From assembly GCF_002102265.1 (NCBI RefSeq), contig NZ_LQPG01000053.1:1-45342 (forward strand): 45,342 nucleotides of DNA, read 5' to 3'. The DNA comes from Mycolicibacter longobardus. GTDB taxonomy: Bacteria > Actinomycetota > Actinomycetes > Mycobacteriales > Mycobacteriaceae. Each line of letters opens with the position of its first letter. The first letter of the stretch is position 1. The notes below the pieces were generated by a model that was not told where the DNA came from, ran no database searches, and was given only the letters and a program-made list of their open reading frames with translations. The position numbers and the translations under genes were made by a program. Shown piece after piece: positions 1 to 8,664 of the stretch.

Positions 1-84
1 AGAGCCAGGCACCAGGTGAGAAGAACCCAACCACCGCAACGCGGCACCGTCGACAGTGACACTGAGTGTTTGCACACGACACGC

Positions 85-110
85 CGCGCGTAGGCGTACA
101 GCTACGCACG
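85..110. terminator. possible stem-loop downstream of the acyl-CoA dehydrogenase operon
   Basis: GCGTAG (88-93) can pair with CTACGC (102-107) around an 8-nt loop. The stem extends by two more pairs after one mismatch. It lies 26 bp beyond the stop codon of the leftward operon, where a terminator is expected, but there is no T-tract. Nothing else recognisable was seen in bases 1-135. Confidence 0.3.
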
Positions 111-135
111 CTCGCGAGAAAGGGGTTGGGCGCGG

Positions 136-1293
136 TCAGTGCGGCAGGTCCCGGAATGGGGCGTCCCGGTAGGGGTCCGGCTCCTTGGGCAGCCCGAGCA
201 CCCGCTCGCCGATGATGTTGCGTTGAATCTGGTCGGTGCCGCCGCCGATCGAGGTGAAGTAGGCGTTGAGCGCGCGGAACGTGACCGCATCACCGACCGG
301 ATTCTCCGGTCCGCTCAGCATGGCCTCGGCGCCGATGATCTCGGTCTGGACCCGGGCGGTCTCGTGCAGGATGCGTGACATCGCGATCTTGCCCAGTGCC
401 AGCAGGGTCGCCGACTCAGCGCGATCTTTGCTGGTCTTGGCGCGCTGGGTGTTCCACCGGTTGACCGCGGCCAGCTCTTGCGCGCGGGCGATCCGTTGGC
501 GGATGTGGCCGTCGTCAAGGCATCCGGCATCGCGGGCCAGTTCCACCAGGCCACCGGACTTCTCGTTGCGCCGTGCGGTGCGCGCGACATCGCCCATCAG
601 CCGGCGCTCGTAGCCCAGCGCGACCTGTAGCACCGACCACCCCTCGCCCGGCTCGCCGATCCGGTTGGCGTCGGGAACCCGGGCGTCGGTCAGGAACACC
701 TCGTTGAACTCCGATTCGCCGGTGATCTGATGGATCGGGCGGACCTCGACGCCGGGCTGGCGCATGGGCAGCATGAAGAAGGTGATCCCGTCGTGCTTGG
801 GCACGTCCGGGTTCGTGCGGGCCACCAGCATGCCGTAGTCCGCGGTGGTCGCGAACGACGTCCACACCTTCTGCCCGTTGACCACCCAGTCGTCACCGTC
901 CCGCTCGGCGCGGGTGCGCAGACCGGCCAGGTCGGAGCCCGCGCCGGGCTCGCTGTAGAGCAGGCACCACTTGCTCTCGCCGCGCAGTGCCGGGGGCAGC
1001 AGCCGGCGCTTCTGCTCTTCGGAGCCGCGGTCGTGCACCGTGCAGGCGAACAGGTCAGCGCGATCATGGCCGGTGCCCGGCGCCCCGGCGGCGGCGAATT
1101 CAGCTGCCACCAAGCGGGATTGGCGGTCGGTGAGGCCGCGACCGTAGTACTCGGGTTCCCAGCTCGGGGCGGTCCAGCCCGCTTCGAGGATGGCCGCGGC
1201 GAAGGTTGCCCGGTCGGTTCCGGGTGACCAGTTGGCGGCCAGCCAGTCGCGGACCTCGGCCCGCAGTGCGTCGTCGTCGGCGTTGTTTGTCAT
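136..1293 (-). CDS. acyl-CoA dehydrogenase (FadE family), larger subunit of a probable heteromeric pair
   Basis: 385-aa flavin-dependent acyl-CoA dehydrogenase that should introduce the alpha-beta double bond in a CoA thioester. Visible family marks are YSEPGAGSDLAGL in the middle domain (substrate/FAD loop), VWTS after it, and the C-terminal GGGTDQIQRNIIGERVLGLP segment. The ATG at 1293 begins MTNNADDD; the reading frame stays open upstream to 1728, but that part is antisense-like read-through into the next gene. The start lies 1 bp from the stop of the upstream dehydrogenase, so the two are cotranscribed. Adjacent, dissimilar FadE proteins in mycobacteria often form alpha2beta2 tetramers that use steroid or other bulky CoA esters (FadE26/27, FadE28/29, FadE17/18). 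That family knowledge suggests a shared active site here. Substrate unknown. Confidence 0.9.
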   Translation of the reverse strand: MTNNADDDALRAEVRDWLAANWSPGTDRATFAAAILEAGWTAPSWEPEYYGRGLTDRQSRLVAAEFAAAGAPGTGHDRADLFACTVHDRGSEEQKRRLLPPALRGESKWCLLYSEPGAGSDLAGLRTRAERDGDDWVVNGQKVWTSFATTADYGMLVARTNPDVPKHDGITFFMLPMRQPGVEVRPIHQITGESEFNEVFLTDARVPDANRIGEPGEGWSVLQVALGYERRLMGDVARTARRNEKSGGLVELARDAGCLDDGHIRQRIARAQELAAVNRWNTQRAKTSKDRAESATLLALGKIAMSRILHETARVQTEIIGAEAMLSGPENPVGDAVTFRALNAYFTSIGGGTDQIQRNIIGERVLGLPKEPDPYRDAPFRDLPH

Positions 1294-1294
1294 C

Positions 1295-2371
1295 TCAGGC
1301 TCCGATCTCGCGCAGGTAGCGTTCGCGATGCCAGGACGGGCTGCCGAACAGCTGGGCGTCGCTGCGCGCCCGGCGCAGATACCGGTGGGCGGGGTGTTCC
1401 CAGGTGAACCCGATACCGCCGTGCACCTGAATATTGGTGGCACCCACGAAGACGAACGCGTCCGAACAATAGGCCTGGGCCAGAGCAAGATCCGCGAGCC
1501 AACCTTGAGATCCGTCGGCGGCCGCCGCGGCAACATGCCGTGCCGCCGACACCGCCGACTCGGCCTCCAGCAGCATGTCCGCGCACATGTGCTTGACCGC
1601 CTGGAAGCTACCGATGGCCCGGCCGAACTGGTATCGGGTCTTGGCGTAGTCGCGGGCCATCTCCATGGCGCACCGAGCGGCACCGGCCTGCTCGCCGAGC
1701 AGCGCGACCGCGGAACGGTCCAGCGCATCGGTCAACGCGGTGACACCGCCGCCGGCCGCACCCACGGCCGTGGCCGGAGCGCCGGAGAGCCGTACGGCAC
1801 AGAGGCGGCGGGACAGATCGACTGTCGTCATGGGTTCCACCGTGACGCCCGGGCCGGTGGGGTCGACGGCGAAGATCCCGGATCCGTCCTCGGCGGTGGC
1901 CAGCACGTACAGCAGGTCCGCCGTGTCGGCGTCGAGCACGAACCGCTTCTCTCCGGTCAGCAACGCAGTCCCACTGCCGGCGGCCGAGGTCGCCGGTGTC
2001 GCCGGCGGTCGGGTCGAGCCGCCTTCGGCGAAGGCCACCGCGACGCGGGTGCGTCCGGCGGCGATCTCCGGCAGCACCGCTTCGCGCTGCGCCGGGTCAT
2101 CCACGGCCGCAAGCAGATTGACCGCGAGTACCGCCGTCGACAAGTACGGCCCGGCGAACAGCGCCCGGCCCAGCTCCTCGGCCACCACCCCCACCTCGAC
2201 CAAGCCGGCTCCGGCGCCGCCGTACTCCTCGGGCACCAGCAGCCCGAGCAGGCCCATCTCGGCCAACTCACGCCAGACGCCGTCGGGATCGGAGTCGGGC
2301 GAGCGTTTGGCCATCAACTCGGCGACCGCGCCGCGCAGCGCCCGCAGTTCCTCCGGGGTGGATCCAGGCAC
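1295..2371 (-). CDS. acyl-CoA dehydrogenase (FadE family), smaller partner subunit
   Basis: 358-aa acyl-CoA dehydrogenase with a short, divergent middle domain and a well kept C-terminal domain: RYQFGRAIGSFQAVKHMCAD and, near the end, VHGGIGFTWEHPAHRYLRRA. This signature is typical of the second subunit in two-gene acyl-CoA dehydrogenases. The start is GTG at 2371, 3 bp after the stop of the esterase gene; the stop is 1 bp from the next start, so the three leftward genes form one operon. The length matches that recalled for M. tuberculosis FadE3 (Rv0215c), but orthology cannot be decided here. The weak middle domain suggests that this subunit may supply only part of the FAD or CoA site and needs its neighbour to be active. 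Confidence 0.88.
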   Translation of the reverse strand: MPGSTPEELRALRGAVAELMAKRSPDSDPDGVWRELAEMGLLGLLVPEEYGGAGAGLVEVGVVAEELGRALFAGPYLSTAVLAVNLLAAVDDPAQREAVLPEIAAGRTRVAVAFAEGGSTRPPATPATSAAGSGTALLTGEKRFVLDADTADLLYVLATAEDGSGIFAVDPTGPGVTVEPMTTVDLSRRLCAVRLSGAPATAVGAAGGGVTALTDALDRSAVALLGEQAGAARCAMEMARDYAKTRYQFGRAIGSFQAVKHMCADMLLEAESAVSAARHVAAAAADGSQGWLADLALAQAYCSDAFVFVGATNIQVHGGIGFTWEHPAHRYLRRARSDAQLFGSPSWHRERYLREIGA

Positions 2372-2374
2372 GGG

Positions 2375-3271
2375 TCAGCCTTTCCGTGTGAAGGCGTTGC
2401 GCAGGCTCGCGCATTGGCCGGCGAAGAAGGTCTGCGAAACCGGCGCCTTGGGCATCAGCAGGTCGAAACCGTGGAATGCGCCGGGGACGGTCTCGACCTC
2501 GCAGGGCACGCCTGCCTGCTGCAGTCGCTCCGCATAGGCCAGATCCTCGTCGTAGAACAGGTCCAGCGCGCCCACCCCGATCCAGGCCGGCGCCAGCCCG
2601 CTCAGATCGGCGCGCCGAGCAGGCACCGCGACCTGCGGATCGGCGTTGCCCAGATACGACGTCCAGCCGAACAGGTTGCTGCGCGGATTCCATAACCGGT
2701 AGCCCGGATTGGCCGGCAGCGCCGCGCTGCGATCATCGAGCATCGGGTAGACCAGCAGCTGCAGCACGGGTTTGACCCCGTCACGGTCTGCGGCCAGCTG
2801 CGCCAGGGCGGCGGCCAGGCCACCGCCGGCACTGGCCCCGCCGATCGCCACCCGGGCCGGATCCACCCCCGGCAGCCCGGCGAGCTCCGTCAGCGCTGCC
2901 CAGCAGTCGTCCAGCGCGGCGGGGTAGGGGTTTCGGGGCGCCAGCCGATAGTCCACGGACGCGACGGTCGCCCCGAGTTCGTCGCTGAACCTGCGGCAGA
3001 GCCGGTCATCCTGGGCGGCGCTTCCCATCACATAGCCGCCGCCGTGTATCCACAACAGGGCGGGAGCGGGATGGGCGGGCGGATTCTGCGGCCGAAAGAC
3101 CCGGACATTGGCGCCCGACGGCAGATCCAGGACCTCGACGCCGCGGGGTCTGCGACGGCCCTGCAGCCCGACGAGCGCCTGCAGCACGGGCAGCGTCCGA
3201 GGCCCGATCCCGCCACGCGGGATGAATCGGGCTGCCCTGCGCAGATCTGGATGGAACGCGCTGCTTACCAT
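2375..3271 (-). CDS. alpha/beta-hydrolase esterase of the hormone-sensitive-lipase (Lip) family
   Basis: 298-aa carboxylesterase. The oxyanion-hole motif HGGGY is at residues 76-80, the nucleophile Ser147 is in GASAGG, a probable Asp237 follows (GALDLF), and His267 sits in AFHGFD, so the HSL-type triad is complete. No signal peptide is evident. It is first in a leftward operon with two acyl-CoA dehydrogenases, so it may release an acyl chain or open an ester that the FadE pair then oxidises. Its position upstream of lipC resembles that of lipW (Rv0217c) in M. tuberculosis as I recall, but this is not proven. The 5' region contains a tandem 57-bp repeat ending 42 bp before the start codon. Confidence 0.9.
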   Translation of the reverse strand: MVSSAFHPDLRRAARFIPRGGIGPRTLPVLQALVGLQGRRRPRGVEVLDLPSGANVRVFRPQNPPAHPAPALLWIHGGGYVMGSAAQDDRLCRRFSDELGATVASVDYRLAPRNPYPAALDDCWAALTELAGLPGVDPARVAIGGASAGGGLAAALAQLAADRDGVKPVLQLLVYPMLDDRSAALPANPGYRLWNPRSNLFGWTSYLGNADPQVAVPARRADLSGLAPAWIGVGALDLFYDEDLAYAERLQQAGVPCEVETVPGAFHGFDLLMPKAPVSQTFFAGQCASLRNAFTRKG

Positions 3272-3313
3272 CGGCTCAGTATTGCGGGCGCCGGATTCCT
3301 CCGTTCTGCCAAC

Positions 3314-3434
3314 CCACCGGTTTCATGCGGCGGTCCCAGCTTCGCCTCTCCTCCGTCGAGCCTTGCTGAACCACCGGGTTCATGCGGCGGTCCCAGCTTC
3401 GCCTCTCCTCCGTCGAGCCTTGCTGAACCACCGG
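3314..3434 (-). repeat. tandem 57-bp interspersed repeat (two units plus 7 bp)
   Basis: Two nearly identical 57-bp units (3314-3370 and 3371-3427) are followed by the first 7 bp of a third. They differ at the base after CCACCGG. A third, slightly diverged full copy in the opposite orientation lies at 43251-43307. On the minus strand the unit carries GGAGGAGAGG and ends in CCGCATGAA, close upstream of the esterase start. Dispersed MIRU-like units that vary in copy number are known in mycobacteria; this unit does not match a family I can name. The short ORF across it is just the translated repeat. Confidence 0.85.
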
Positions 3435-3474
3435 ATTGCGGTGAACTCCGGGCTCGGCGCGGTACATTGCCCCA

Positions 3475-4707
3475 ATGAGCGGACAACCGCAGACCCGGGA
3501 GACCGGACTCAACCTGGCCGGGCGCCTGCGCTGGTTCAAGCGGGCCCGAACGGCCGACTACCTGCTGGCCTTCAGCGTTGCCTCAGCTTCGCTGCCGGTG
3601 GTCGGGAAGCGGTTGGAGCCCCTGGGCGGGATGACCGCGATGAGCGTGTGGGGCACCCGCCACATGCCGGAGTTCCTGTCCAGCGCCGCCAAGACGTGGC
3701 TGGCACCGGGGGCCGCCAACGCCCGCAGGCAGGCGCGTGAGCAGACCCACGCCGTGAGCGACGCCGCGTTGCGCGGCGTGGTCTCGGCGGCCGACCTGGA
3801 CATCCAATGGCCCGAGCCGGAGCAGCTGCCACCGGTCGCCAAGGCGCTGCAGCACCGACGGCACATCTACCGCTCCGGGGTGCGCTACGGCAGCGACCCC
3901 GCGCAGGTGCTCGACGTGTGGCGGCCCCGGGAGCTGCCGGACGGCCCGGCGCCGGTGTTGATCTACGTTCCCGGCGGCGCCTGGGTGCACGGCAGCCGAA
4001 CGCTGCAGGGTTATGCGCTGTTGTCGCATCTGGCCGAGCGCGGCTGGGTGTGTTTGTCGATCGACTACCGGGTCGCACCGCACAACCGCTGGCCGAGCCA
4101 CATCGTCGACGTCAAGACCGCGATCGCCTGGGCGCGCGCCAACGTCGACAAGTTCGGCGGCGACCGCAGTTTCGTCGCCGTCGCGGGCGCCTCGGCCGGC
4201 GGACATCTGGCCGCCCTGGCCGGGCTGACCGGCAGTGTCGGCGAGGACCGGGAGTTCGCCGACCGGCTGCCGGCGGGCGGTGACACCTCGGTGGACGCCG
4301 TGGTCGGCATCTACGGCCGCTACGACTGGGAGGACCGATCCACCCCGGAACGGGTCGCCTTCGTCGACTTCCTGGAACGGGTGGTGGTCGGACGTTCGAT
4401 CCGGCGCAATGGCGACCTCTACCGCAAGGCCTCCCCGATCGCGCGGGTGCATCCCGGGGCGCCGCCGTTCCTGGTCGTGCACGGCAGCGCCGACACCGTC
4501 ATTCCGGTGCAGCAGGCCCGCAGCTTCGCCGACCGGTTGCGGGCGGCGTCACGCTCCAAGGTCGGGTACCTGGAGCTGCCGGGAGCGGGACACGGCTTCG
4601 ACATGACCGACGGTGCCCGGACCGGTGCGGCGAGCACGGCAATCGGATTGTTCCTCAACCAGATTCACCGCGACCGCGCCACGATCGGGAACAAACAGAT
4701 CATCTGA
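3475..4707 (+). CDS. lipC: LipC-type cell-envelope esterase/lipase
   Basis: 410-aa alpha/beta hydrolase matching remembered M. tuberculosis LipC (Rv0220) along its length, including the N-terminal RARTADYLLAFSVASASLPVVG-like stretch. Motifs: YVPGGAWVHG (oxyanion hole, about 165-173), GASAGG with Ser240, VGIYGRYDWEDRSTPE, and GAGHGFDM with the C-terminal His. The long N-terminal region of about 150 residues before the hydrolase core is typical of this subfamily. LipC has been reported on the cell surface with activity on short esters and phospholipids. The ATG at 3475 follows the repeat region. The next gene, a WS/DGAT, starts 53 bp downstream on the same strand, the same pair order as Rv0220-Rv0221, so an operon is likely. 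Confidence 0.92.
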   Translation: MSGQPQTRETGLNLAGRLRWFKRARTADYLLAFSVASASLPVVGKRLEPLGGMTAMSVWGTRHMPEFLSSAAKTWLAPGAANARRQAREQTHAVSDAALRGVVSAADLDIQWPEPEQLPPVAKALQHRRHIYRSGVRYGSDPAQVLDVWRPRELPDGPAPVLIYVPGGAWVHGSRTLQGYALLSHLAERGWVCLSIDYRVAPHNRWPSHIVDVKTAIAWARANVDKFGGDRSFVAVAGASAGGHLAALAGLTGSVGEDREFADRLPAGGDTSVDAVVGIYGRYDWEDRSTPERVAFVDFLERVVVGRSIRRNGDLYRKASPIARVHPGAPPFLVVHGSADTVIPVQQARSFADRLRAASRSKVGYLELPGAGHGFDMTDGARTGAASTAIGLFLNQIHRDRATIGNKQII

Positions 4708-4760
4708 ACCCATCGGTCGCGACGCCACGGTAGGGTCCTGAGCATGGGGATGGATCCGCG

Positions 4761-6179
4761 GTGAAGCGGCTCACCGGGTGGGATGCCGTTCTGCTGTACA
4801 GCGAGACGGCGAACGTGCACATGCACACGTTGAAGATTGCGATCATCGAACTGGACGCCGACCGGCGGGGGTTCGACATCGACGCCTTCCGCCGGGTGAT
4901 CCACAGCCGGCTCTACAAGCTGGATCCGTTCCGCTACCAGCTGGTGGACATCCCGGGCAAGTTCCACCACCCGATGTGGCGGGAGAACTGCGAGGTCGAC
5001 CTGACCTATCACATCCGGCCGTGGTCGCTGCCCGCTCCGGGTGGCCGCCGCGAACTCGACGAGGCCATCGGAGAGATCGCCAGCACGGCACTGGACCGCC
5101 GCCGCCCGCTGTGGGAGATGTACTTCATCGAGGGCCTGGCGAACAACCGGATCGCGGTGGTCGGCAAGGTCCACCACGCCCTCGCCGACGGGATCGCCTC
5201 GGCGAATCTGATGGCCCGCGGCATGGATCTGGTGGCCGGCCCGCAGATCGAAAAGGACTCCTACGAAACCGATCCCGCCCCGACCCGTGGGCAGCTGGTG
5301 AGTGCGGCGTTCCGCGACCATCTCCGCCACATAGGCAGGATTCCGGGCACCATCGGCTACACCGCGGCCGGCATCGGTCGGGTCCGGCGCAGCACCCGCA
5401 AGCTGTCCGCCGAACTGACCCGGCCGTTCACCCCACCACCGAGTTTCATCAACCACATGCTCACCCCCGAACGCCGGTTCGCCACCGCGACCCTGGCATT
5501 GGCCGACATCAAGGCGACCAGCAAGCAGTTGGGCGTCACGATCAACGACCTGGTGCTGTCGGTCTCGGCGGGGGCGTTGCGCACGCTGTTGCTGCGTTAC
5601 GACGGCAAGGCGGATCATCCACTGCTGGCTTCGGTGCCGATGAGCTTCGACTTCTCCCCGGACCGGATCTCCGGGAACCGGTTCTCCGGGGTGCTGGTGG
5701 CGCTGCCGGTAGATGTCCCCGACGTGCTGGATCGGGTCGAAAAGGCCCGGGAAGCAGCCAATCTGGCCAAGGAAGCCCATCATCTGGTCGGGCCGGAGCT
5801 GGTCAGCCGATGGTCGGCGTACTTCCCGCCGGCACCGGCCGAGTCATTGTTCCGGTGGTTGTCCAGCCGCGACGGGCAGAACAAGGTGCTCAACCTCAAC
5901 ATCTCCAACGTCCCGGGCCCGCGGGAGCGCGGCCGGGTCGGCGGCGCCCTGGTCACCGAGATCTACTCGGTGGGGCCGTTGACCGCCGGCAGCGGATTGA
6001 ACATCACCGTGTGGAGCTACGTGGACCAGCTCAACATCTCGGTGTTGACCGATGGCGCCACCCTCGATGATCCGCATGAGGTCACCACCGCCATGGTGGA
6101 GGAGTTCATCGAGATACGCCGCGCCGCCGGCCTTTCCGAAAAGCTGACGCCCGTCGAGACGGCGATGGCGCCGGCGTAG
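4761..6179 (+). CDS. wax ester synthase/diacylglycerol acyltransferase (WS/DGAT, Rv0221-like)
   Basis: 472-aa WS/DGAT enzyme, which joins an acyl-CoA to diacylglycerol or a fatty alcohol to make storage lipid. The catalytic HHxxxDG motif is seen as VHHALADG (about residue 138), with RPLWEMYFIEGL before it and the family motif NISNVPGPRE near residue 380. It resembles remembered Rv0221 throughout. The start is GTG at 4761: the ATGs at 4744 and 4750 run into a stop after a few codons, and MKRLTGWDAVLLYSET is the conserved N-terminus. Its stop is only 2 bp from the stop of the convergent ligase gene, so there is no room for a separate terminator between them. Confidence 0.93.
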   Translation: MKRLTGWDAVLLYSETANVHMHTLKIAIIELDADRRGFDIDAFRRVIHSRLYKLDPFRYQLVDIPGKFHHPMWRENCEVDLTYHIRPWSLPAPGGRRELDEAIGEIASTALDRRRPLWEMYFIEGLANNRIAVVGKVHHALADGIASANLMARGMDLVAGPQIEKDSYETDPAPTRGQLVSAAFRDHLRHIGRIPGTIGYTAAGIGRVRRSTRKLSAELTRPFTPPPSFINHMLTPERRFATATLALADIKATSKQLGVTINDLVLSVSAGALRTLLLRYDGKADHPLLASVPMSFDFSPDRISGNRFSGVLVALPVDVPDVLDRVEKAREAANLAKEAHHLVGPELVSRWSAYFPPAPAESLFRWLSSRDGQNKVLNLNISNVPGPRERGRVGGALVTEIYSVGPLTAGSGLNITVWSYVDQLNISVLTDGATLDDPHEVTTAMVEEFIEIRRAAGLSEKLTPVETAMAPA

Positions 6180-6181
6180 GG

Positions 6182-7822
6182 CTAGCCGGTCGTCGCCAGC
6201 GCCTGCAATTCTCGCCGCAGTACCTTGCCGGTGTTGTTGCGCGGCAACGCGTCCAGGACGGTGATGTCGCGGGGCGCCTTGTAGCCCGCCAGGTTGTCCC
6301 GGACATGCCGCTTCAGCTCGTCAGGCGTGGCCGACGCGTCGGGCTCCAACACCACGAAGGCCACCAGTCGCTGGCCGTAGTCGGCGTCGTCGACACCGAT
6401 CACGGCGGCCTCGGCGACGGCGGGATGGGCGGTCAGGGCTTTCTCCGTCTCGATCGGGTAGACGTTCTCGCCGCCGGAGACGATCATCTCGTCGTCACGG
6501 CCGACCACGAAAAGCCTTCCGGTGTCGTCGAAGTAGCCCAGATCCCCGGACGCCATGAACCCGTCGTGGAACAGCTTCGAGTCGCCGCCAGTGTAGCCGT
6601 CGAACTGCGATGAGTTGCGGACGAAGATCTGCCCGGTCTCCCCCGCCGGCAGTTCGGCAAAATCGGCGTCCAGGATCAGGATCGTGGTTCCCGGGGCTGG
6701 GCGCCCGGCGGTGTCGGGCGAGTAACGCAGGTCTTCGGGTGTGGCCAGGGCGATCATCCCGGCCTCGGTAGCGTTGTAGTTGTTGTAGACCACGTCGCCG
6801 AACGCGTTCATGAAGGCCGTCACCACATCCGGGCGCATCCGCGAACCCGACGCCGTCGCGAACCGCAATGACTTGCAGGGGTATTGGGCGCGGATCTCAT
6901 CGGGCAGTGCCATGATCCGGTCGAACATCACAGGCACGACGCACAGTCCGGCCGCCTGGTTGGTCTCGACCAGCGCCAGGGTGGCCTCGGGGTCGAACTT
7001 CCGCCGGGTGGCGATCGTGCAGGCCATGGTCAACGCCAGTGCCAGCTGCGAGAACCCCCAGGCGTGAAACATCGGTGCCGCGATGACCACGGTCTCCTCG
7101 GTGTGCCAGGGGATGCGGTCGAAGATGGCTTGCAGGTCGGCGATACCGCCGCCGCCGCGCCCGGAGCGACGCGCACCCTTGGGCGTGCCGGTGGTTCCGG
7201 AGGTGAGCATGACCAGCTTTCCGGCCCGGGTTGGCTTGGTCGGGCGCGCTCCGGGGTGGGTGTCGATCAGGTCGTCCACCGTCAGGCCGGGGATCTCGCC
7301 GTCGGTCCAGCTCACCACTCGGGTGCACCCGGAGTCGACGGGCACGGCCAGATCCACTGCCGCGGTGAACTCTTCGTCGTAGAAGATCAGGTCGACGTCT
7401 TCGCGGGCCACGACTTCGGCCAGCGCCGGGCCGGCGAAGCTGGTGTTGAGCAACAGCACGTCGGCGCCGATCCGGTTGGCGGCGGCCAGGGCCTCGATGA
7501 ATCCGCGATGGTTGCGGCACATCAGGGCGATCGCCCGTGGTGTCCGGCCGGGAAGCCGCTGCAGGGCGGCGGCCAGCGCGTCGCAGCGCCGGTCGAGTGC
7601 CGCATAGGTCAGGCTGCCGCGCTCGTCGATGATCGCCGGGCGGTCTCCGCACCGCTGGGCCGCCATGGCGATCCCGGTGGTGGTGGTGCCGCCCTCGCGG
7701 GCCGCGGCGGCGGCGATCCGGACGTACTTGTCGGGGCGCAGCGGCGCCAACAGCCCGACTCGGGTGAAGGTCGCCAGCATCGAACCGACCCGGGCAAGCG
7801 GGTCGAACAGTCCGGGAGCCAT
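6182..7822 (-). CDS. fadD12: fatty-acid--CoA/AMP ligase, FadD12-like
   Basis: 546-aa ANL-superfamily adenylating enzyme. The P-loop MLTSGTTGTPKG lies about 185 residues in. YNNYNATEAG, the hinge/core GRLFVVGRDDEMIVSGGENVYP region and the C-terminal NTGKVLRREL with the catalytic Lys are intact. It should activate a fatty acid via acyl-AMP to acyl-CoA. The start is taken as ATG 7822 (MAPGLFDPLARVGSML), 4 bp downstream of the acyltransferase stop; the frame is open upstream but overlaps that gene. The pairing with an Rv1428c-like acyltransferase mirrors the recalled Rv1427c(fadD12)-Rv1428c pair, so the two likely make a CoA ester and transfer it to an acceptor. The upstream KstR-like box suggests sterol-linked control. 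Confidence 0.87.
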   Translation of the reverse strand: MAPGLFDPLARVGSMLATFTRVGLLAPLRPDKYVRIAAAAAREGGTTTTGIAMAAQRCGDRPAIIDERGSLTYAALDRRCDALAAALQRLPGRTPRAIALMCRNHRGFIEALAAANRIGADVLLLNTSFAGPALAEVVAREDVDLIFYDEEFTAAVDLAVPVDSGCTRVVSWTDGEIPGLTVDDLIDTHPGARPTKPTRAGKLVMLTSGTTGTPKGARRSGRGGGGIADLQAIFDRIPWHTEETVVIAAPMFHAWGFSQLALALTMACTIATRRKFDPEATLALVETNQAAGLCVVPVMFDRIMALPDEIRAQYPCKSLRFATASGSRMRPDVVTAFMNAFGDVVYNNYNATEAGMIALATPEDLRYSPDTAGRPAPGTTILILDADFAELPAGETGQIFVRNSSQFDGYTGGDSKLFHDGFMASGDLGYFDDTGRLFVVGRDDEMIVSGGENVYPIETEKALTAHPAVAEAAVIGVDDADYGQRLVAFVVLEPDASATPDELKRHVRDNLAGYKAPRDITVLDALPRNNTGKVLRRELQALATTG

Positions 7823-7826
7823 CCGC

Positions 7827-8648
7827 TCAGCCCAGGATCGGCAGGCGACGCTCGCGGGCGAGCTTGTCCAGGGCGTCCTGCATGACGGCGCGCACGTGCG
7901 CGTCGACGACGTCGATGTCGGGGTCCTCACCGAACTCGGCGATGATGTCGATCGGCTCGCACACCTGCATGACGATCTTGGTGGGCAGCGGCAGGTTGAT
8001 CGGCAGCACCGCCGACAGACCGAACGGGAAGCCGAACGAGATCGGCAGAATCTTGACCCGCATCAGCTTGTCCAGGCGCAGCGCCTTGGCCAGCCCGGTG
8101 CCGCGGGACAGGTAGAACTGGCTTTCCTGACCGCCGATCCCGACCGTCGGCACCAGCGGCACCCCGGCGTTGATCGCCGCGCGGATGTAGCCCTTGCGCC
8201 CGCCGAAGTCGATCTTGTTCTCCTCCAGCGTGGGTCGGTAGACGTCGTAGTCGCCGCCGGGGAAGACCACCACCACGCCACCGGAGCGCAGTGCCTCGTC
8301 GGCGTTGGTGTGGTTGGCCGGGATGAACCCGGTCTTGCGGAAGAAGTCGGCGGTGACGCCGGTGAAGATCAGATCGTGGCTCAGGGTGTAGACCGGCCGC
8401 TCATAACCGAACTTGTCGTAGAAGCCGGTGGCGAACACCGGTACGTCCATCGCGAACAGGCCGCCGGAGTGGTTCGACACCACCAGGGCGCCGCCGTTCG
8501 GGAACGAGTCCAGGCCCCGCACCTCAGACCGGTGGTACCCCTTGATCAGCGGACGCAGCAGACCCATCACCCGTTCGGTCAGGCCCGGGTCCCACTTCGT
8601 GATGGGCCGGGGCAGGTCGTCCGACCAGTCATTGTCTGGCGTGTCCAC
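7827..8648 (-). CDS. LPLAT/PlsC-like acyltransferase (Rv1428c-like)
   Basis: 273-aa acyltransferase of the lysophospholipid acyltransferase superfamily. Block I is seen as VSNHSGGLFAMDVPVF rather than the canonical NHxxxxD, and block III as VVFPGGDYDVYRPT in place of FPEGTRS. This variant is typical of the TMEM68/DGAT-like subgroup of LPLAT proteins, so the acceptor need not be lysophosphatidate. There is no clear signal peptide, but hydrophobic segments suggest membrane association. The start is GTG at 8648, 17 bp from an exact KstR-like palindrome. It is first in a two-gene operon with the FadD12-like ligase and diverges from nat. Confidence 0.85.
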   Translation of the reverse strand: MDTPDNDWSDDLPRPITKWDPGLTERVMGLLRPLIKGYHRSEVRGLDSFPNGGALVVSNHSGGLFAMDVPVFATGFYDKFGYERPVYTLSHDLIFTGVTADFFRKTGFIPANHTNADEALRSGGVVVVFPGGDYDVYRPTLEENKIDFGGRKGYIRAAINAGVPLVPTVGIGGQESQFYLSRGTGLAKALRLDKLMRVKILPISFGFPFGLSAVLPINLPLPTKIVMQVCEPIDIIAEFGEDPDIDVVDAHVRAVMQDALDKLARERRLPILG

Positions 8649-8664
8649 CGCAGCCCCCTCGGAT

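Noticed and set aside
1190..2695. 501-aa open frame antisense to the two acyl-CoA dehydrogenases
   Set aside because: Typical GC-rich antisense shadow; no recognisable motif, while the minus-strand genes have clear family motifs.
3314..3434. CRISPR-like array
   Set aside because: Only two directly abutting units with no unique spacers, no cas genes in the window.
3276..3539. Short minus-strand ORF containing two copies of a 19-residue repeat
   Set aside because: It is the translation of the 57-bp DNA repeat, which is a multiple of three by length; the third copy at 43.3 kb is not in a matching protein context.
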